64,000 bases of DNA, from assembly GCA_037501455.1 (NCBI GenBank), contig CM074858.1, forward strand, positions 96,072,001 to 96,136,000, written 5' to 3'. Numbering within the stretch: the stretch's first letter is position 1; each line of letters begins with the position of its first letter. The notes beneath the pieces were generated by a model. It was given only the letters and a program-made list of their open reading frames with translations, made no database searches and had not been told where the DNA came from. Origin of the DNA: Lantana camara (Eukaryota > Streptophyta > Magnoliopsida > Lamiales > Verbenaceae). The position numbers and the translations under genes are program-made. Positions 1-10,799 of this stretch are shown piece after piece.

Positions 1-276
1 ATAAATATGCGAGTTCATCTCCTTCACTGTAAGCAATCTCCATTACTGCAACTCCATACTTAGCATATTATCTCTTTCAGATCTTCATCTGACTTGATCG
101 TCGGAGAGCCAAACTGGGAATCACCCCCAGTTCCCCCAGCTTGGCCTTCTGACTTTGTTTTTGTGTTTGTCCTAGCAGGTAGAACCCCCATCTTTTCCGG
201 CGAACTTCAACTGGTTTTCCTCACCTAAACAAATTCTAAAGTGATCGGACTCTGTATCCCATATTCAGACCCATCA
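1..276 (+). repeat. 5' LTR of element A (3' part only)
   Basis: Bases 1-276 align with 14926-15200 of the 3' LTR and both end in ACCCATCA. The window happens to start inside the LTR TATA box, so what is visible is mainly the transcribed R-U5 part. Confidence 0.93.
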
Positions 277-280
277 TTTT

Positions 281-298
281 TGGCGCCGTCTGTGGGAA
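281..298 (+). other. Primer-binding site of element A
   Basis: TGGCGCCGTCTGTGGGAA starts four bases after the LTR end, the usual place for tRNA-primed minus-strand DNA synthesis. The TGGCGCC start is typical of plant Ty3/gypsy elements. I cannot assign the tRNA with certainty. The same 18-mer is present in element B. Confidence 0.85.
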
Positions 299-3200
299 AC
301 CAGCTCTTAACACATTTCTCTCTTTCTGCTAGTTGAAAAGCAAACACCCAGTATCTTCTCAACGATGGTAGCTACAAGATCAGGAGCTGTGGGAGGAGGT
401 TCCCATGACGCCAGTATCGTCGTTCCTCCCGCCACTGCTGGTAGAGCACCACCTCCTACCGCCGCCGCTGGAGGAGCACCACCTGTCGGAGATGTGACTC
501 CACTTGCAGAACCTACGGTCCCAACACCTGCGCCACCAGCACCACCAGTTTCCAGTACCGTTGGAGGGGCTTCTCTCCCCACTCTTCCACAGCCTCCCCA
601 GAATCCGTGGATTCATACTCATGCGAGTCCAGAAGGACAAAGCTACATGATGCCTCTACCGGGAAATACGCTTACTCCCACCGTCATGATGCCGCAGATC
701 CGGCCCTACCATGCCGGCCAGATCTAGCTCCCGGTGGTGATTCCCAGGGAGATTGAAGGGGTGGAGTTACCCCCTCTGACCCCCCAGCAGTTGAGGGCTC
801 TTTACGCCCAGTGTGAGGTTCAGGTGGCCCAGGGGGCATGGGAAAGATTTCATTCCATGTATTTTCCTTCTGGGCAGGCCACTCAGGCCGCCGCTCCTTT
901 AGGCGGACTGCAGACCTATCCGCTTAGGGAGGCTCAGGCCGTCCTAAGGGCTCAACCACCGCCCCCACCCGCCAGAGAAACGCCCAACCAAGGCGAAAAT
1001 GAGCGTCCCTGCGAGGACAGGGGCAAAGAGCCCATGGAAAGAGTCAACGAAAATGAAGGGGACTCTCATGCCTCCAAAAGGGCCTCTCGAGCCACAAAAC
1101 AAGGGGATAAAGAAGGAGATGTGAATCCTAATCTCCTCGCGACTGTGCAAGACCAGCTGCAGGGGATAAAGGATATGGTTGGGCAGCTCTCTCGAGCGCG
1201 GTCTCAGATCTCCCACAGCAGGGATGAACGAGCCGATGCCAGAGACGCTCGCCCTAAAGACCGCCAGTCACGGGTCCCCCACCGCAAGGAATAGGAAGAG
1301 AACTTCTGCACCTACGAATATCATCCCCTGGCGAGGGGCTCCCCTCTCGTGGAAGAAGTTCTGATGGCCCAAGCAGGAATGGCCAAAATCCCCACTTCCG
1401 TCAATCGCTACGACGGTACAACTGATCCAGCAGAACACTTGGATCATTTTTTACACCTGATGTATTTGTACAAACATTCGAGCCATTACTGGGCCAAAGT
1501 CTTTGTCACTTCCCTAGTGGGGATGGCTCAGGAATGGTATAAACGGTTGCCGCCACGCTCGATACACTCATATGAAGAGTTGGCCAACGCTTTCCTCAAC
1601 CACTTCAATTCTTTGAAGGCCCCCGTCACTGCACCCACTGCCCTCTACAATATAGTGCAAGGCAAGAATGAATCTCTTCGCTCGTTCTTCGCCCACTTCA
1701 ACAAGGAAATCTTGCAAGTGGAGAGGCCTTCCATGGATTTCTTGATCCCAGTGCTCTTTCAGGCTGTGGATCACAAGCAATACGTGAGCAAAAAGTTTGC
1801 TGATGCCATCGTGGAGAGAAGGCCAGGACCCCTCATGGCCTTAAGAGAGGTTGCGGAGCCATTCTTTTAACGCTCGAAGATATGTATGGGACGAATGGGC
1901 CCCGGCATCACAGCTCAGTGAGACACGAGCGTCACCAAGAGCGGGACCGGGAAGTTGTTATTAAGAAGGAGCGCAAGAAATCGCCCCCGCCCTCTCGTCG
2001 TTTCGAACGCATCCCATTTACAAGGCCAAACTCCGAAGTTTATAACCTCTCCGACAAGAAACTCTTCAAAAGGCCCACGAAGATGAGGGAAACTGAAGCT
2101 TTGAGATGCTCAAATAAGTACTGTGCTTTCCACAAGCAAAAGGGGCACGACACGGATGAATGCCGCCAGCTGGAAGTGGAAATGCAGAGGCTCGTCGTGG
2201 GGGACCATTTGAAAGAATTTGTGAAAATTTTGGAGCGCTATGACGAGCGTGGTCATGATCGTTCGAGAGAAAGGAGGAGGAGCCTGTCACGTAAGAGGAG
2301 TCCGCGAGGGAGAGGCCCTCCTGAGAGCAGCTATCGCAACAAAGGAAAGGCTCCTGAACAGGAAAATACCCCTTTTGCAATCATCAACATGATAGCAGGA
2401 GGTTCCTCCGGAGGAGATTCCAACGCTGCTCATCGGTGGTATGTCCGGAGTTATGATCAACGCCTCTCAGCGCCCAAATCAGTCTACACCATCCGAGAAG
2501 CCAAAGATCAGCGCTCGAAAGAGAATGATGTGATAGGGTTTACTGATAAGGACTTAGAGCATATTGTAACACCCCATGCGGACAGTGAAACCTCTGACTG
2601 CCCCATGGTGGTTAGCATAGATGTCCACAATCACGTTGTAAAGAGGGTGTTAGTGGATAGTGGAAGCTCTGTTAACGTTTTGCCCTACCCCACGTTCCAA
2701 AAGATGAATGTTACCAACATCCCGCTCGAGCCCCTCAAAACAGCCCTCATTGGCTTTGGAGGTTCGGAGGTCGTCCCACGAGGGTAAATTCGCTTGGCCA
2801 CTTCATTTGGCCGAGCCCCGCAGCGCAAAATGCTAATGGTCACATATGCTATGGTGGAGATTGATATTCCCTATAACATCATAATCGGGCGATCAGCCCT
2901 CGTTGATTTCAAAGCTATTATCTCCATTTACCACCAAAAAATCAAATTCCCCACCCCCCGAGGGTGTCGGAGAAGTCTTGTGCAACGTGCGGGAGGCCTG
3001 GGAATGCTACATGTTATCCCTCAGAAAGCCTAAGACAGAAAGAACATTCCAAGTTGGGTCCACCAAGAAGTCCGTGGACTTTCCAAACTTAGACGAGGAC
3101 GGCCCTGTGCGGAAGAGGGCCAAGTTGAACAAGAAAAAGAACAAGAAGAAAGATCACGGCACCAAGGGCTCCCTCGAAAATGCTCCACCGGGGACAGTAG

Positions 3201-4703
3201 AAGAATCCTCCTCTGAGGGGGATGAGCGTGAGGGTGACGAGCCCCTTAATGATGGACGTTTGACAGGAAAGAAGAGGGCACTCGAGCTTCCTCGTCCAGA
3301 AGTGAGGATCGAGCCCTCAGGAAAATTCTTTACTATTGAGCTAGAACCAGGGAACAAGGATAAAACTACTCAGATAGGGTCCAACCTCTCTGGACCCTCG
3401 CAAATTATGATGATTGACTTCCTTAGAGAGAACATTGACATTTTTACATGGAAAGCATCTGACCTTACAGGGATTGACCCGAGCGTCATAGTCCACAGGC
3501 TCAATGTGGATCCCTCATTTAAACCCATAAAGCAGAAGAAACAAGATGTGCACGGTTTTCGAAAGAAAGTCATTGAAGAAGAAGTTAACAAGCTTCTAGA
3601 GGCCCAGTACATTGAGCCCATCTTGTACCCAGAATGGCTGTGCAACATGGTATTGGTGCCCAAGAGCGCAAATAAATGGCGCATGTGCAATGACTTTACT
3701 GATCTTAACAAGGCTTGCCCTAAGGATCCATACCCATTGCCCCGGATAGATCAATTGGTGGATTCGACCGCCGGGTGTGAACTCATGAGCATGATGGACG
3801 CCTTCCAGGGGTACTATCAAATCTTTATGGCACCAGAGGACCACCCCAAAACTTCGTTTGTTGTTCACTTAGGGGTATATTGCTTCTTAGTCATGCCTTT
3901 TGGGCTCAAGAACGCTGGAGCCACTTATCAGCGTCTTGTCAACAAGATGTTTGAAAAAGAAATTGGAGGATCCATGGAGGTTTACATCGATGATATGATT
4001 GTCAAGAGCGAGCGTCAAGGCTCACATCTGGAAGATCTCAAGCGCACTTTTTCCATTTTGCGCCAGTACGGGATGAAATTGAATCCTCCAAAATGTACTT
4101 TTGGAGTACGAGGGGGAAAGTTCTTAGGCTATATGGTCAGTCAGAGGGGGATTGAAGCCAATCCTGAGAAAATCAAGGCTATCTTGGAGACCCCCTCCCC
4201 TTGAAATCTCCGGGAAGTGCAAGTGCTAGTAGGGAAAATCATTTCTCTGAATAGGTTCATTTCACGCTCGGCAGACAGAAACCTTCCTTTCTTCAAAATT
4301 TTGCGGAACGCACGAAATTTTTCTTGGACCGAGGAGTGAGAAAAAGCGTTGTAAGACATGAAGGCCTACCTTTCGAGCGCTCCACTCCTGACCAAACCCG
4401 TTGAAGGCGAAAGGCTATTCATGTACCTCTCCGTTTCGACTGAGGCAACAAGCGCGGTACTGATAGCTGTACGGGAATATAAGCACTTGCCTGTTTATTA
4501 TTTGAGCAAAACATTGCAAGGGACCGAGAAGAAGTACTTGGAAATCGAGAAATTTGCATTTGCCCTCATCAACGCATCAAGACGATTGAGGCCTTACTTT
4601 CAAGCGCATTCAATAACGGTCCTCACTGATCAGCCTTTGAAGCAAGTGCTATCCAAACCAGACGTGTCTGGAAGATTGATAAAATGGGCCATTGAGTTGA
4701 GTC

Positions 4704-7700
4704 TGTAACATCCCGATCGTTCGAATTATAAGAGCACTATTCACGCAGTGAAGGTGTAATTTCACGCACATGCTCGTTCTCCCTCGTTTCTCGATGGAAT
4801 TCGACGAATCAATAGTGGAAATTCATCAGCTCGACGAGCCCGTCACAACCGTACCAAGATCGTGGCCAACCGAAGACCGACGGCGGCGCATCAGCGGCCT
4901 GAAGGTGGCGGGTGGCGCCACCACTTCGCCGCCGGCGTTCCGGCGAGTTTCGCGAGCGGAGCTTGACCCTACCCTACGTTTATGGACCTTCCCGTTCCAT
5001 TTCCGGCCTCCGTTCAGCATGAAAACCACCGCAAGTGGTGGTTCCGGCGAGGCAACAGCGGCAGAAACTTCGGCAGCAATTTCGGCCCTTTTCCCGGCCG
5101 GTTTTGGTGGTGGTCGCTTCACGAAAGTTGCTTGGAATGACGGAACGTAGTGGATGGCATCGGCGGCGTTCCAAGAACCGGCCGTTGGCGGCGGACCGGC
5201 AGTGAACCGACGGGTCTGAACCGGTTACTGTTCCGATGATTTTTCCGGCGATTTGACTTGGGCTTTCGTAGGGCTCGTTACAAGCTTTCCAACGGTATGC
5301 CCGGATTTCATTTTCGTTTTGCGGTTTGCAGTTAATTTCAGTTTCCGTCGTTGGGATTTTGTTCGGTTTTTCTTCAACGAAGTCCCGTGTGTTTAGCTTT
5401 TTCTGAAATTTGTTGGGGGCTTTTATTGAGTAGGCCGAGGCGTACGTTTCTGTCCTTCCGGGGATTTTTCCGACCACCGGAGGCGGTGTTCCGGTGACGG
5501 CCGGTGGCTGTTCGGCCGGCTACGATGGCGGCATTCCGGCGACTTTCGGACAGTAGGTCCGTTTCGTTGTGGTGAGTCCAACGCCACTTTCCGTTCGTCA
5601 ATCGGATGTCCGGTTGATTTTATATGAATTTTTTTAAATGGTTATATTTACTTTTGTTAATTGTTTGTAATTGTCAATTAATTACTGTAAGCGTGAATTA
5701 CTGATTGAATTGTGCTCCAATGTGTATGAAAACTTGTATGAATTATAATTTGATATATTTGGATAATTTGATTTGTAAATTGAACCCCCGACTTGTTGAT
5801 TTTGCTACTTGGTTAGTCTAGAGGGGGTGTTTGCGTAATTTTTGAAAAAGTGGGAATTTGTTTGATTTGAATTAATAGACCTTAGTAATGAAATCTAAAA
5901 TGTAATGTATGAATTGAATATGTAACGTATGAGTTTAATGAACTTAGTTTGATTAGAATTCGACTTATATGAAATATGAACCTTGAATGATTAAATAACT
6001 TGCTTTGAATTTGTATAAGACTTCGTGAGGTTTAAATAAATTAGAAGCATGCTACAGTGATTGCTTGATTAATTAATACTTGGAAATTTGTATGAAATGC
6101 GATATGAATTGTCTGAGCTTATGTGATTGTGTGCACACTATGATTACGAATTTTTGTAAAAATTATTATTGTTATGCTTAAATTTTATTAAGTGTTTGAG
6201 CATATGCCGTGCGTCCCTATGTGGTTGTCTGCTTGAGTCTGAGTTCCGTGCTGTGTTTGTGTGTTCAGTTGGTACAGGTGCACCCGGGGTGGTGACTTGA
6301 GGTCGTGCAGGTTCCGGGGTGGACCTTCTGCTTTGTATTTGGCTCCGTTTGGTGTAAGGTGAGGTTTTAGGATTTTTGTTTTAGTTACAGCGACCTACAA
6401 CATTCTGTGCTCGTTTTCAAGCCTGCATGCGATTATTCTATTATATTTATATAATAGATACGTGTTTATATGATATGTTTATGAATTTGTCATACGATTA
6501 AAGGTTTTCGAACTGTATATGTACGAGCATATGTAAGCTTGAAATGTTTTGCAACGAGGCTATGCTCCAAACCGTGTGTCTTCATACCAGCTGCGGATTA
6601 GGATGACACGGAGAGGTACGTTTATAGCATATGCTAAGTTGCAAGGTATGGTATACTCCGATAAGGTACGTAAGTATGATTTTGATTCGATATGATAAGT
6701 TTGATATGTAGCGAGTTATGATATGATCTGTCTGATATGCTTTGTTTTGATATGTTGGGCCCCGAGACGTGGGTAAGGGGGACCCGGGACGACCATGGGG
6801 CCGCCGGTTATGACCCCTGTGCACGTTCTCATTTGAGATATTCACGTGCGACCTAGGGAGGTTGGGAAGGCGTGGTATCTTGAGCCCTCGGTGGATAACC
6901 GGGGAAGGCACAGTGTGGGTTCGCTACCCCGTGTGTGTTTGTATCTGTATGAGTAGTGAGGGTTTGCTCCCCGAACTACATGGTGTTGGGGTTGGATTGT
7001 TTATGATATTTGTTTGTTTTCTGTTATGATACGTTTGATTCGATATGGAAGTAAGGTGGGAGACCCGTACTCGCCGGGTATATGATTATGATCTGTTATG
7101 TTGATTATGAAACGGGATAGGAGCTTTCTCTTTTAATAAAACGTGAGTTTGCTCAGTTTGTTAAGTTATGAATAAGATACGTATAAGTTTGACAAGTTAA
7201 GATATGTATAAGTTTGATTTGATAGGATATGTGTAAGTTCGATTTGAAAATGGTTTTGGTATGCAAAACCCTACTCCCGGTTCATAATCTCTCTTTTGAT
7301 ACGTGCTCTGCTCCTTATTATGTATAGTGTGTGTGGGTTCAGCCCCCTCGCTCAGTCAGTGGACTGACCCTCGCCCCACCTATGTTTTTAGTTTGCAGGT
7401 GCAAGTTGTTGGAGTTCGAGCTAGGCGGCTTTGAGTCGGGTCTGTCGAGTCTGTGTCTGTCCGTTTGATTTTGTTAATTACTTTGTTCCGATTTATGTAT
7501 GAAAATTATGTATATAGTATGTTCTGTACAAGTTGACGTTTATGCTTTGATCATATGAATTTTCGGGACAGGTTAGGACAGGGTGTGGATTAGTTGAACC
7601 CGTTTATTTATGTTCGTGGAATTAGTTGAACCCGTTTATTTATGTTCGTGGAATTAGTTAAACCCGTTTATTTATGTTCGTTGATTAAAGTTTTTGTTAG

Positions 7701-7895
7701 TTCATATTTTGCATCGCTTCCGCATTCGGGTTTTGCTTATTTTACTTGTACAGGGTTTAGTTACCGCCTAGCTTTGGTTGGTTTTTCGTTTGTCACCCGT
7801 TCGCTGTGACTTGGTGCGTGTGCGGGCTTTCCATTTCGTACCACGTGTCGGGTCATAGTGCGGGGGTGTGGTGCCCCACCGCTTGGGGTGCTACA
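4704..7895 (+). mobile_element. 3.19 kb LTR-like insertion (probable solo LTR, Tekay/Del-like)
   Basis: The unit starts TGTAACATCCC, ends GGGGTGCTACA and is flanked by a perfect 5 bp duplication GAGTC (4699-4703 and 7896-7900). It interrupts the RNase H coding region of element A, and the host sequence resumes directly after the right copy. TG...CA ends and a 5 bp duplication fit an LTR; no pol coding is present, so a solo LTR is the simplest reading. LTRs of several kb are usual in the Tekay/Del branch of plant Ty3 elements; that lineage call is inference. Its last ~100 bp resemble, in reverse, the starts of 16784-17369 and 60551-61391. An internal stretch near 6350 resembles one near 60455. 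ORFs at 4770-5150 and 4980-5477 are not recognisable proteins. Confidence 0.75.
7589..7684 (+). repeat. Three tandem 32 bp units
   Basis: Three head-to-tail copies (starting 7589, 7621, 7653) of a 32 bp unit beginning ATTAGTTGAACCCG. The first two are identical and the third has two changes. The array lies near the right end of the LTR-like unit. Confidence 0.9.
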
Positions 7896-9728
7896 GAGTC
7901 AGTTTGACTTAAGTTTCGAGCCCAGAACCGCTATACAAGCGCAGGTTGTAGCGGATTTGCTGGTTGAACGCTTCGGTTTAGAGCTTGCTGTTCCAGAGAG
8001 CGAGGGGCTATGGGTCCTGCACACGGATGGTTCCTAAACCTCTCAAGGGGAGGAGCAGGGGTAACCCTTAGAGACCCCAATGGGATTGAGTTAGACTTTG
8101 CAATCAGGTTGGATTTTCAAGTCACCAATAACGAGGCAGAATATGAAGCCCTTGTGTAAGGATTGAAAATTGCTTCTCAGAACGGAGCCTCTAGAATCAC
8201 CGCTTATGTTGATTCACAGTTAATTGCGAGCCAGATTGAAGGGACTTATGAAGCTCGAGAAACCACCATGGTGCAGTATTTGAGTAAACCCAGGGAAATC
8301 GTTGGGAAGTTCAAAGAATTCCACCTACTTCAGGTCCCAAGGGCAGAAAACGAGCACGCTGACGCTCTATCAAAATTTGCCTCGGCGTTGGAAGGTACTT
8401 CCGAGAGTTCTGTCACGTTCCTTAGAACAGAAGAACCTTTGATCAAGTAGAAGATTGCCAAGGAGATGGTCACTATGATTGATCTGCACGAGCCTTGTTG
8501 GCTTGATGATATTATCAGATTTCTTAAAGATGGCGTATGTCCCACTGACAAGGTGGAGGCTCGGAAAATCCGAAACAAGGCCCCTTGATTTTCTTTAGAC
8601 TTGGAGGGAAGGTTATTCAAGAAATCATTTCAAGGGCCCCCGATGAGATGTCTAAGGCCCTCACAAGCAAAAGAAACGCTCGAGCTTATTCATAATGGAA
8701 GTTGTGGGAACCATTCAGGAGGGCGTATCCTTGCGAAGAAGGTCCTGAGGAGTGGGTTTTATTGGCCCACAGTTCTCCAAGATGCCGTTGAGTTTTCCAG
8801 AAAATTCTCTAAGTGTCAATTCCATTCTAACCTCCCTCAACTGCCAGCCGCTCAAATGATCCCTATAGATGTCTCATGGCCCTTTGACTAGTGGGGAATC
8901 GACATCGTAGGCCCCTTTCCCACCGCGGTCGGACAGAAGAAGTTTGTCATTTTAGCTGTCGATTATTTTACCAAATGGGCCGAGGCTGAAGCCGTAGCAA
9001 AGATTACCTTCAGGGTCGTGAGGGATTTCATTTGGAAAAACATTGTCTGCAGATATGGTATACCGAGGGTGCTCATTTCAGACAATGGATCCCAGTTCAT
9101 AGCAGCTGACACTCGAGAATGGTGTTCAGAGTTAGGGATTAAACAACGCTTTACCTCCGTAGGCCATCCCCAAGCCAATGGACAGGCGGAAGTCACCAAC
9201 AGGGTCATTCTGCAATATCTGAAAACAATGCTAGAAAGCAAAAAGAGTGAATGGGCAGAAGAATTGCAAGGGGCACTCTGGGCTTATCGCACTACTCCAC
9301 GAGCGGCCACTGGTGAGACGCCTTTCACGCTCGTATATGGGTCAGAAGCAATGATACCAGCAGAAGTTGTAAATGAATCCGTTCGTGTAGCCTATTTCGA
9401 GCCTCGACTTAACGAAGATAACAGGATCCTGGAGTTGGACCTACTGGAGGAAAGAAGAGACAAAGCCTGGGCTAAAATACATAGATATAAGGCAGGCGTG
9501 ACACAACAATACAACAAGCGTGTGAGAGAAAGAACTTTCCAGCTGAGAGACTTGGTCTTGAAGAAAGTGGAAGTATCCAAACATGTGGGGAAATTGGATC
9601 CCAACTGGGAAGGTCCATTCAAAGTCATACAAATACGTGCAAACAACACCTACACACTCGAATCATTACAAGGCGATCGTCTCCCACGACCTTGGAACGC
9701 ATGCAACCTTAGGAAGTTCTATGTTTGA

Positions 9729-10799
9729 GTTTATTTTGTAAAACATGAAACCCTTATTATTTCTAAAAGAAATTTATAATGAAAATTATTCCTCTTATTT
9801 ATTTTGTCTAAGTAAGCAGGCTACTGAGGATTCTCCCTTGGGATCCTAGACCCAAGGGGTAAGAATTTCCTCATAAATTAAGGATGGGCATAACTCTACG
9901 AGCGTGCTCGTCCAGCGCCTCTAAGGATACGCCCCAAAGTCCAAATGCACGAGCATCCTAGTAGGCCTGGGTAGCCTATACTACGGGTACCTAGCGCACG
10001 AAAATGGGACTCGCTGCACAAATCGCACTCCGCAAAGGGAGAAGCACTCCGGCCAAATCCAGCCTCCATATGAGATCTCTGAGGAGCCAAGAAGAAGATG
10101 ACTTTTCACAAGTCTTGAACGAGGGCAGTCTCTCAGTAAGACCCTCGTATATACTCAAGACTTAGTAAAATTTTCCAAGTTAAGAAGAATTTTCACAAGT
10201 CTTGAACGAGGGCAGTCTCTCAGTAAGACCCTCGTATATACTCAAGACTTAGTAAAATTTTTCAAGTTAAGAAGAATTTTCACAAGTCTTGAACGAGGGC
10301 AGTCACTCAGTAAGACCCTCGTATTTACTCAAGACTTAGTAAAATTTCCCAAGTCAAGAGGAATTTTCACAACTCTTGAACGAGGGCAGTCTCTCAGTAA
10401 GACCCTCGTAGTCACTCAAAACTTAGTAAAATTCTCAACATTTTAGAAACAAAATTTACACAAGTCCTTGAATGAGGGCAGCCTCACAGTAAAACCCCCA
10501 TGATCACTCAAGACTTAGCAAAATTTTTCAAGTTTCGAAGACTTAACCAAGTAATACAGTTTTTACTAAGCATGTTACACACCATCTTAGCGTTACAAGA
10601 TTTTGTTACAACAAGCGCAAAGTAAAATTTCACGATCAAGGAGATAAAAGAAGAACATTGTAAGGGAAAAGAAGAACTTCATTAATTTAAGGTTTCGCCA
10701 AAGTTACAAGACAAGGGCTCAGGGGCCCATAACATTCTTACAAAAGAGGCACTAAGACAGAAGAAGGAGATTCTAGCATAAACAAACTGGAAGGAAGCA
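9729..10799 (+). other. Non-coding spacer between pol and the antisense gene of element A
   Basis: No credible coding sequence. It contains a short GAGCG-rich part (9890-10090), the five-unit tandem array described separately, and an AT-rich tail that would form the 3' end of the antisense transcript. Confidence 0.7.
10114..10553 (+). repeat. Tandem array of five ~87 bp units with an internal inverted repeat
   Basis: CTTGAACGAGGG (CTTGAATGAGGG in the last) begins at 10114, 10201, 10288, 10375 and 10467, giving spacings of 87, 87, 87 and 92. Each unit has CTTGA-CGAGGG facing CCCTCG-TCAAG, so one unit can fold into a stem-loop. Element B has a related array at the matching place (48787-49130), so this belongs to the element family. 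Confidence 0.88.

Larger units (their letters stand above)
365..9728 (+). pseudogene. gag-pol polyprotein of element A, inactivated
   Basis: Recognisable in order: proline/alanine-rich leader (365-727), gag capsid-like region (1349-1870), zinc-knuckle-like Cys/His patch and basic linker (1882-2400), aspartic protease with VDSGSS (near 2650), reverse transcriptase with YIDD (near 3985), Ty3 RNase H (4358-4703), archaeal-type RNase H (about 8010-8450), integrase zinc finger (8670-8820), DDE core (8890-9240) and a C-terminal GPF-type module ending at 9728. In-frame stops occur near 725, 1292, 2785, 4202, 8035 and 8448, with frameshifts near 1867 and 2900-3030. A 3.19 kb insertion (4704-7895) separates the two RNase H domains. 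The intact relative is 49697-55930. This copy cannot encode the polyprotein. Confidence 0.92.

Noticed and set aside
4770..5477. Overlapping frames on both strands in the GC-rich start of the 3.19 kb unit
   Set aside because: They are open on both strands because of composition; no domain recognised and they lie in LTR-like sequence.
10114..10553. Possible CRISPR-like array
   Set aside because: The units are contiguous tandem repeats without unique spacers and lie inside a plant retrotransposon.
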